Assembly (NCBI GenBank): GCA_012295275.1
Contig: CM022666.1
Coordinates: forward strand, 9,885,002 to 9,949,001
Reading direction: 5' to 3'
DNA length: 64,000 bases
Origin: Chrysomallon squamiferum
Lineage: Eukaryota > Mollusca > Gastropoda > Neomphalida > Peltospiridae
The notes below the pieces were generated by a model. It was not told the origin of the DNA, searched no databases, and was given only the letters and a program-made list of their open reading frames with translations. Made by a program: the position numbers and the translations under genes. Below, one piece after another: positions 50,239-61,867 of the stretch. Each line of letters starts with the position of its first letter. Within the stretch, counting starts at the first letter, position 1.

Positions 50239-52754
50239 TATGTATATATGTATGTATATACATACATATATATATATATATTTATATATTAAATACTTTT
50301 TTATTTAGTTTGAAATGATAATTGGATTTTTAAATACATAATTATTAATATTTATTTATTTATGTGTTTCTTTTTCAGCTATTGAAGTTGATCACATTGA
50401 TGCAACAGAAATTCAGGACATTGCCTACATCAACAGAGCAGCACGTCTTCTAGAAGTATGTCTTCAAATTTATATCTCTGTAAAATTTTATTTTTCTTCT
50501 TACATTTTGATCAAGAATTAACTTTTTGCATTACTAAAAAATTAATGGTACTTTGGTGTGCTAATTTGTAACTAATATTGATGTTTGTTAACTAAAATAG
50601 TTATAGTCAAAGTAATGTGTGTTAGTTACCATGGTAACTAGTTTTAAAACAGGTGTACTTAATCTAATGTTTGTTACTGTGATAACTGGTTTTAATAAAG
50701 TTATAGTCAATGTAATGTATGTACACAATGGTAAGTAGTTTTAAAAAAATAGTTATAGTTAATTTATGTATGTTACCATGGTAACTAGTTTTTGATGCTT
50801 TCTTGGTTTTGTAGGTGAATGCGCAGGACATGATTGACTCTCTAACGACAAAGACAATTTTCACGAAGGGTGAGAGCGTCACATCCACCATGAACAATGT
50901 TTCAGCCATCGATGTGCGGGACGCATGTGTCAAGGGAATTTATGGTCGTCTGTTTGTCTGGATTGTAGACAAAATCAATGCGGCCATTTTCCGTCCTAAA
51001 GAAAGTCCGTCCCACTACCGTAAATCCATTGGAGTCCTGGATATCTTTGGCTTTGAAAATTTTGACACAAATAGGTCATTAGAAAACAAACTTTCATGTT
51101 TAAAGTAACATTATCATTGCACACTCACTCAGATGTGTAAGAGAAAAAAAATGTACTTAAAATTATTGCAGATATAAATTTAATTTTAAATCTGATTTGA
51201 TTTAACTCATTTCTTACATAAAATTCAACAAGAACAACAGTAATAATTCACTGAATAAAGTATAGACCAAATTTAACAGTATGAAACCAGTTACATTGAT
51301 AACTGTCACATTGTAATTTATAACATATCCTGAATATTTTATTAGTGATAACTACCAAATTGTCTTAATAAAGGTAAAATATCCATATTTCTCTTTCATT
51401 TGCTCTCTAAAGTTAAATAGTAAAATGGTTGTTTTGTTTTGATTTTAGTTTTGAACAACTTTGTATCAACTATGCTAATGAAAATCTTCAGCAGTTTTTT
51501 GTGAGACACATTTTCAAACTGGAACAGGTAGATAAAGTCTTGTTACTATGGCAACATGCAAAGCTTTTTTTTTGTGAATCTTGTTTCTAACACAGTTCAA
51601 ATATATGTGATATGTCTAAAAAATGTCACAATAACAACATGCAGTTTTAAAATGTATTTTAAAACGTAGCAGATTAATGAGTTTAATCTACCAGTCAAGT
51701 CAGTTAGAAATCAGACAAAATAATTTTGTGAAAAAGTTAAGGAGTAAACATTATATATGTTAATACCACTTCTTTTTTTTGTCCAAAGATGAGAGCAGAG
51801 GTACTAAATTCCTAGAATTTACAAATAAAATACATTTCTTTTCAGCAAAATATTATATTGAAAATTTTAAAAAAGTGTACAGAATAAATTAAAAGATTAA
51901 AAAACCTGATGTTGTTTACAGCAAGAATACAATCTGGAGGGAATCAACTGGCAACACATTGAATTCATTGACAACCAGGACGCTCTTGATCTCATTGCCG
52001 TCAAACCCATGAACATCATGGCTCTTGTTGATGAAGAAAGCAAATTCCCACAGGTATGGTTTTTTTGTCTTTGCCTGCTTTATAATTAACTTCTTTTACT
52101 GATCTTATCATTATCATTACTGTTATTGATACTACTTCAGGATTTATTATTATTATAATTATTATTGTTGTTGTTGTTGTTATATATTATCATTATCATC
52201 ACATTATTATTATCATTATTATTATTGTTCTATTTTGTTTTTATTATTATTATTTTTATCAGTGTCATCATTATCATCATCATCATTATTATTACTGTTA
52301 TTATTAATATTTTCATTATAATATTGAAATACATTTCATACATATACCTGATATCTACAAACAGTAGATTATTTTATTTTTATTTTTCACATTATTATTA
52401 TTATTATTTTTTATTATTTGTTTTTAATGTTTTTATTGCCATTGATACAGTTGTTAAATACTCTTTCAGGGGACAGATCAGACAATGTTGAACAAACTGC
52501 ATCAACATCATCGCAGCAATAACAACTATCTGAAACCAAAGTCATCACACAACACAACATTCGGACTCAACCACTTTGCTGGTGTTGTCTTCTATGACAG
52601 TGAAGGTTTGTACATGAACAAAGAGGTTACACCAAATATCAGTCTGTTTGTCTCCCAAACTGTCTGTCTGTATCTTTGTATCTATCTATCTATCTATACT
52701 TACATATATATTCTTATGTAAGATAGTATCTATATATAAGTAAGTATCTATATG

Positions 52755-52807
<53 letters not shown>

Positions 52808-55800
52808 TAGTATATATATATATATCTATATGTAAGTATATATATATATATATATATATAAGTATGTATGTATGTATGTATGAATATATGTATATCTGTC
52901 TGTCTATCTATCTCATACATTTTCCCATTTATATAGGATTATTGTTCTAGTTATATCCTGTTACTTCATTTTTGTCATATTTATATCTTAACAGATATTT
53001 ACACTTTATTTTTTTACTAAATATTTATGTCATTAATAGTGGGTTTTTCTTAAATTTCAGGATTTCTAGAAAAAAATCGAGACACTTTCAGTGCTGATCT
53101 AATTCAGCTGATTCAGACGTCCAAAAATAAATTTCTCAACAGACTCTTCTCTACAGACATTTCCATGGTAACTATTTGAAAAATTTATTTTTGCCCTATG
53201 ACTTTTAAAAAATATATTGCATCATTTTAGTTTTTACTCATCTGTTGATTTTTTTCAGTTTAGATTTTCAAATTTGTGTTTATAATACAAAATGATTCAT
53301 GGTTCTAAATAGATGTCTTCAAGAGCAAAAGTATTTATAAAGTTCAAAATGTTTGGTTTCTATAGGGAATGTGAAGATAGGTATCTCATTGCTCAGTGCA
53401 AATTAGATTTATTTCGTACTTACGATAGTGAATATCACAAATGTTGTTTCAGTGTACAGGAAACAGACTCCAGAAAAAAAGCGTTCAGTGTTTGTTGTGA
53501 ATTAAATTTCTTTGTATTTATGCTGGTGAATGTTAATAATGTTTCATTTCAGTATAGAGAGAACATGAAAAAAAATTCTCATTCCTTGGCAAATTTAGAG
53601 TTTTAAAAATTTATAATATAGAATGTTAAAAATAATTTATTTCTGTCTACTGGGAACATGAAAAAACAGGTCTCATTGCTTTGTATAGTTAGATTTAAAA
53701 AAATTTATAATGCAGAATGTTAAAAATGGATGTTAAAAACAGACATAAAGAAAAAAGCTCTCATTGCTTGGTATAAGTTGCTGTGTTAAAAATAAAAAAA
53801 TTTCGTGTGTACAGGGAAGAGAGGCAAGGAAAAGAGCTGTTGTTGCTTGGTATAATTAGTTTTTCCAAAATTTGATAATGTAGAATGTTAAAAACATTTT
53901 GTTTCTATGTACAGGGGACAGACACAAGGAAAAGAGCTCCCACCCTGGCGGCTCAGTTCAAGAAGTCTCTGGACTCTCTGATGAGAACACTGGGAACATG
54001 TCAGCCATTTTTTGTCAGATGTATCAAACCCAACGAGTTCAAAAGACCTCATGTATGCTGTATATCTACTTGTATCTTTACTGACAGATTTCAGATTTAA
54101 ATAAGCCCAGTGATATTTGTATATATAAAACTTTGTTACAATAAGAAGAATATATTATGACTATTTTATCACTGTTAAATGCTGTGTTATGTTAATCTTC
54201 TATTAATAACTGAATGTTATTATCACTGCTGTTAACAGATATTTTAAGATTTTGATATATGATTGTCACTCCTGTTATAAGGTATGTTATATTAATCTGT
54301 TATTAATATCAATATATTGTTATTTTGTGACAGATGTTTGACAGAGAGCTGTGCTGTAAACAGCTGAGATATTCTGGTATGATGGAAACAATCCGTATCA
54401 GACGTGCAGGCTATCCAATCAGACACAAATTTAAAGACTTTGTTGATCGATACCGTCTCCTTGTCAATGGGATCGGCCCCTCCCACAAAGAGGACTGTCT
54501 GCAGGCATCCAAGAAAATCTGTAGTGCCATTTTACAGACATCAGATTATCAGCTGGGAAGAACCAAAGTCTTCCTCAAGGTATGTCTGATATTTGTTATT
54601 AGAAGTCACTTTGAATCACTTGTGTCAGTATTTATGATTACCTGAAATAAAAAACCTGTTTCACTCTGTAAAACAAACAGTTAATCACTGTTTCATTAAA
54701 GATACAAAATAAGCTTTAATTATGTTTTCAAAAAGCTCATATATAGTTTTGTAAACACTTATTAACAATTTGTTTTCTTTCCATGAAAAAAGATTACATA
54801 AATTATTGTTACCGATGATAGTGTACAGCATTACTGACATCAGTGTCAGAGTAGAGATTGTCAATTCTGTAGAAGTATTTATATAAATCAATATTACACC
54901 TACTTTCTCAATGTCTATCAGTGTGAAAATGAATACTGAAATATTATAGTTAACAGAAATGTAGAGAAGATTTTTGATTGTTTTCAGGATGCACAAGATG
55001 CTTACCTGGAGCAGCAAAGAGAGTTAACCCTGACAAAGAAGATCCTTGTACTGCAGAAGACAATACGCATGTGGCACTGTCGACGTCGATTCCTGAAGAT
55101 GAGACAAGTCATCATCACCATCCAGTCAGCTTGGAGGACATTCCATGAACGTCGCAAGTTTGTCCAGGTAAACATTGTTTTTAAAACTGTTGTATACACA
55201 TGCAGCGTTAGTGTCAGTGAATATCATTAAACATAAAAAAAAAAAAAACCTACTGTTTGACCTGGTGAATTTAAAATGTGTACAGGTATCATTAAGTAAT
55301 AGTTCATTCACATCCATTAAAGTTAAGAGTTCATTTTCTTGTTGTTTACATATTGTTTGCTTATCATAGATGAAACAGGACTATTTGAAACTACAAGGAA
55401 TGTGTCAATTTTGAATACTCACATGTTTACACATTGTTTACTTATTGTAGATGAGATATCCTTTACAAGCAGTGTGTCGATCTTTAATTTGATATTTGTT
55501 TACACATTGTATACATATTGTTTACATATTGTTTACACATTGTTTACTTACTGTAGATGAGACAGGCATATCTGAGGCTTCAAGCAATGTGTCGATCTCG
55601 AATACTCACAGCTCGTTACAATGTGTTGAGAGGAATGATCATCAATTTCCAGGTTGATATGTGTCTCTCTCTGTTTTCTAAAGACCTCGTTCACATTTTC
55701 CTCTATTTCATACAATCATTTTTCTATATCTGATCATTTCATTTTTGTTCATTTTTAAAGAGTTCTATAAGAATACATATTATTTAGATTTAGATTTTTC

Positions 55801-56609
55801 AATTTTTGTTTGATCTGTCTAGTTTTTTATTGTTTTCCAATACATTGTTTCTTTTTCATGATTTATATAATGTTACATGCTTTATTTCTTTTACATTAGT
55901 TGTAATAGCATGGTGAAATTCCAATTAATATATTTTGATATGCAGGAAAAGATACATTTTATATGAAAATAATAATTTTTAGTTTTAATACTTTAATAAA
56001 AATCATAATAAAAAAAAATGAAAATGAAAATGACTAAATAATAATAATAATAAGAAGAAGAAGAATTAGAAAAAGATGAAAAAGAAGGAGAAGAAAAAGA
56101 AGAAGAAGAAGAAATAAATACAGGATTTCTTACTGAACATTATTTTATTTCAGAGTTATGCACGTGGTTTTCTGGTTCGACGCTGGGTACAGAAGAGAAT
56201 GGTGGCCATTGTCAGAATCCAGGCTGCTCTGCGAACTATGATAGCCAGAAAGAAATACCGCAGAATGCAGATAGAGGTATTTTCTACGTTTAATTATCAC
56301 TGATTATTTCATACACTTGAAAATTATATATTGTTGAAATAATGTTATTAAATGAAAAGAAATTTAGTATGTCACTGCAGAGAAATTTTACAAACAATAA
56401 ATTTGGCTCTTTATAACTTTATTATAATTTATAGCTTTTCATATTGTAATATTTCCTGATTACAGAAAGTATTTTAAAAATGATTAATAATATGCTGTGA
56501 TAAAGTAACTGAAAATGGATACATTACTAGTATTTGGTATTTCCAGTGAATGCAGTAATGTGTGTGCATGTATGTTTGTGTGTTAGTGTTTGGTATGTGG
56601 ATGTGGGTA

Positions 56610-56640
<31 letters not shown>

Positions 56641-57441
56641 CTGTATATGCATGTGTGTATATATATATATGTATATGTATATGTGTGTGCATGTATGTTT
56701 GTGTGTTAGTGTGTGAGTATATGTAATATATGTCTACATTTACAATGTATGTATTTGTGTGTATATGTATATGTTTGTGTGTATATGTATATATTTGTGT
56801 GTATATGTATATGTATGTATGTATGTATATATGTATTTGTGTGTACATATGAATGTATAGATGTATGTGACGCAGTGAGATGTACATTAAAATATATTGT
56901 TATTCTCAGTATGCCAAGAGACTGGAGGCAGAGCGGATTAGACAGGAGGAGGAGAAGAAACTGAGAAAACAGATGAACACCAAGAAAGCCAAGGAAGAGG
57001 CAGAAAGACATCATAGGGTTAGAACTCCTCTACTTCAGTAGCGTTTACTGTAAACTAGTTCATATAAACCTTATCAAACTCTGTTTATTAAAAATGTTAA
57101 TATTCTGCTATATCTAACACTCTTTTTACATTCATTATTGCTCTCATTATCATTATTATTATTTATTGTTCTTGCTTTTGTTGATATTTGTTAGATCATT
57201 TTAAATCAATTATTATTATTATTATTATTATTGTTGTTGTTGTTGTTGTTGTTGTTATTAAGGAGCGTCTGGCGATGATAGACAAGGAGGTGGTTGAGGA
57301 GGAGCAGAAACAGAAGCAGGAGGCTATGTACATAAAGGAGAGACTGAAACAGGCTGAGATTGACAGAGACCAAGATGTTAATGAGTCAGCATTGGTCAGT
57401 GAACCCAAAACCCCCCCACTATACATGCACTTACTCAGACA

Positions 57442-57473
<32 letters not shown>

Positions 57474-57603
57474 TCACAGATATACACACAAATACTATCA
57501 TAGAATATGCAGACAATATGCAGACAATACACAGACAATATGCATATACACACACTACAAAAAAACATGTTTTCATATTCATAGAGACCAAGATGTTGAT
57601 GTT

Positions 57604-57658
<55 letters not shown>

Positions 57659-59553
57659 AGTGAGTGTGTACATACTTGACATCCACAGACAGTGAAAAAA
57701 ATAAAACATTAAGATAAAATGGTGTTTCAGGTGGAACAGCTGTTTGGATTTGTTAGTGAAGATACTGGGATGCCAGGCATTTCTAAAGGTCAAGGTCCTA
57801 CTGCCTTCCAGGTGAGTTATATATATTTTATTTTATTTTGGGTTTATTTTACTGGATATTTTTCATTACATGATTATTATAACTATTGTTTTTATTTTTT
57901 CTATTTTTTAGTTTGTATATAAATGATAAAAACTAAAAACATTTAGATAAAATAACAACAGTCTGCAATAATAATAGTGATAATAATCACGTAATGAAAA
58001 ACATTCAGTGAACTACGAAAAATGTGTGACATAGAATTAATTACATGTATATGTATTAACTAAGAATTTTTGATTAACTTCAGATAATGTGATATGATGT
58101 GTTTACAACACAAATGTTGGTTAGTATTTCATGAAATCAGAATAATGATACATTACTGTGTTGATTATTATTTGATGATTATGTTTACAACACACACTGT
58201 TGTTGTTGTTTCAGGACCTCGAGGTAAAGGTAGTCGAACACCAGGAGAACGGTATTGACGTTGGTGAGATCACCATTGGCACACATGATGAGGACGATGA
58301 GGATATCAGAGAGTACAAGTTTTCTAAGTTTGCTGCGATGTACTTCCAGTCAAATGCCACTCATACTTACATCCGCAAAGCTCTTCGACAGCCACTCCTA
58401 CCAATGAGAAACGAGGGAGACCAGCTCGTATGACACTTTTATATTATAATAACACCTTATTAACTTCATTATTAAAATAACAAAAATCACAGATATCAGC
58501 TTGTATGTAACTTTTATATTATAATAACACCTTATTAAATTCATTATTAAAATATCAAAAACTCAGATACAGCTTGCATGTCACTTTTATATTATCATGC
58601 TAAAAAACCCAACATTTATATCAGAATAACTAATATCATGCAGAAATGAGAAAAGTTTGTATGTATCTTTTATATTATCATATAATATTTTATAAAAATA
58701 AACACGTTATCAAAATAACACTGAGAAACAAGACAACATATGTTTCTTTTTTCTTTATCTTATTAATACCTTATCAAAAAACAAAAAAAAATACTTTTAC
58801 CATTGTCAGTCAAGCATTATCAGCTTTTGTGTAACTTTTATATCAGATTCATCATGTTAACTTTATTAAGAAAATATTATAAAATCATAGATAAAAACCT
58901 ATATGTGATTTTTATATCAAATTTATCATATTTTGTCAACTTTTTTATTGAAATAGCTAAAATCACTGACATCTGCTTCTGTATGAATTTTGTAATAATT
59001 TTTTATTAATAATATTAATACTTAATTTTAAAAAACAAGAAACCAGAAACAAAACACTATTAATATGATAGTTGAAGCCACTGAGAAACAAGGTAGGCTG
59101 GCTTGTAATTTTGTCTGTAGTTACATAAAAACAGTAAAAATAAACAAGTATTTTTATGCTGAAAATGCTAAAAGGTTAACACTTTGACAAAAATACACAG
59201 CTAGTTTTGAGTGTATTTAATATGCACAATTTCTCTTTATGTTAATTATTGTTTTCCCCTTCTAGGCTGCTCTTGCTGTTTGGATAGTAATTCTGAGATT
59301 CATGGGAGATTTGCCTGAGCCAAAATACCACACTGCAATGGCTGAATCCAGGGTAAACAACAACTTTAAGTTTTTTATTTCTTTTAATTTTCTGTCTTTT
59401 ATTAAAATAAACTTCTTAGAAATACTGGTACTTTCTTCTCAAACAAAGCAAAATCACTGTAACATGGTCAATTAAATATTTCTCAATTAAATATTTTAAA
59501 ACTGTATTAAACTAGTGTATACTGATATTAGAAATCTGATTGAATCAAAGTAA

Positions 59554-59622
<69 letters not shown>

Positions 59623-61826
59623 TCAGAGAGAGAGAAGTGTATTTAAAGTTAAAGATAATTAATAAATACATGAACTTTTACATGAAAGAATGAGAGAAAT
59701 AAAGTACGAGAAAAATACTGCACATTATCTTCACATTGTTTTGGTTTAAGTATGAATTATGAGTATTGTATTGACAAGTGCTTTATTTTTTAACTTTCAG
59801 GACAACACACCAGTGATGTCAAAGATCTACTCAACTCTTGGACGTAAGTTCAATAAGAAAGATCTAGAGGAAGCAATGAGATTGGGCGAAGATCTGGTGA
59901 GTGTGGTAAATATAGCACGCTTGTTTCTTTGCATTTCATTAAGCTCTAACTACTGTTTAGTTCTTTTCAGCTTCTTTCTGTGTGTCTCTACTGCTTGGCT
60001 CTGCCAGTTGCTTCACGTGTCACCGAGCAGTTGATTCACATGTCACTGACGAGTTGATCATGTGTCACTGATGAGTTGATTCACATGTCACTGATGAGTT
60101 GATTCACATGTCCCTGACGAGTTGATTCATATGTCATTGTCCTTGGAGTTTGAAAACATGACACGAAATTTTACATCATTGTGTGATCAAAGACACATTG
60201 TAATAATCTTATTGGATACCAAGTTGTAAACATCTTTACAACTGTAGTTATGGTTGCCAGAGAGACTAACTTACAAAAAATTAAATTATATATATGGAAC
60301 AATAATTTATGTTCTCATCTGTGGCCAATCATTTCATTGGATTTTAAGGAAGTGAAGCATCAATGTGATTGGATAATGAAAACAGAAATGTAATTTCACT
60401 GGTCAGATAAACGACTGATGCAGAACAGAGTTAAAGCTATGAAGACGTCCGACTTCGTGAGATCTAAGCTTTGTTTTTCTCATCATTTTGATTATTTGCA
60501 CAGTTTGTAGAATGTTTTTGACTCTTAGCTTGCCAGCCAGCTTTGATTGGTGATCATTTTAACATAAATAATATCAAGTAACGTTTCAACTAATATTACA
60601 GTTTAAAATGCTGTATAAGACATTTCCATTTTGTAGGAACCAGTTACACATTTGTTAATAACTGTTGCTTCAAGCTTATGATTGCTGAATAAGAGCATTT
60701 TTAATTTTGTTACAGCTGAACGGAAATTAATTATATATATATATATTTTTTTTTTTTAAACAGTGTTGTTGGATTAGGGTAAAAAAGGCTTTGATACTGA
60801 CATATTAAAACATATAGATTCAGTTGAAGGTGTTTAACATAGACAGCTAGCAAGCTAAGAGTAATGTGTTTTTGTGATAATGTTTCCAAGCAATTCTTGT
60901 TGTACTAACAAGTGAAATTAATTTTAATATTGTGTTAAAGTATAGAATTTAGTATTATGTAATCTGTGTAGGAGTAAATATGATTAAAAGTTAGTCTGTT
61001 TAGAATATTTTAGCAACATTAAACATATTTAAATGTTAGATTTAATTTATGTTTGCTTTGCTGCATAATGTTTAAAAATTACTGCTTATGTATTGTGTAG
61101 ATAATTTTAATTATTATGGTACACAGTATAATTATTAGATTACTGCGTTATACTAAATTATTCTGTGAAGCATTATTTTGTACAGATAAGTGAATAATGA
61201 ATTTAACTGAACATAAGGCTTGTAAAACTTTATGATACATTTTTATAATAAATGTAATAGTGATTTGATATTTTAAAAATTTTATGGTAAATGTTACAAT
61301 GTTATGGTATTTGTTAAATTTTTATAGTAAATGATATGCTGTTATGGTATTTGTTAAATTATTATGGTAAATGTTATGCTGTAAAGGGATTTTTAATTTT
61401 TTTTATGTTAAATGTTATACTTTTATGGTATTTATTAAATTTTAAAAATAAATATTATTCTGTTATAGTACAGATTGAATTGTTATGGGGCATGTTAAAC
61501 TGTTATGTAAAATTAATTGACATTAAAGGAACGAGAACAACCTGGGTATGCCCGGAACACAGCAAGCAGACGTAAGAAGAACATCATCTCCCTGACTCTG
61601 AAGAAGAAGTCGAAGCTGACAGACGAAGTAAGACACAAACTGCAGGAGTATGACACTGTTGGCAGCGGCAATGCACTACTTGAAGATAGACCCATGTCCA
61701 ATCTAGAAAAACTACATTTCATTATTGGCCATGGCATCCTCAGACCTGATCTCAGGTATATCAGATATATATATATATTTATTGTGAACAAATCTTTGTT
61801 TTTTTGTTACAAGTAGAGGATTTTAA

Positions 61827-61867
<41 letters not shown>

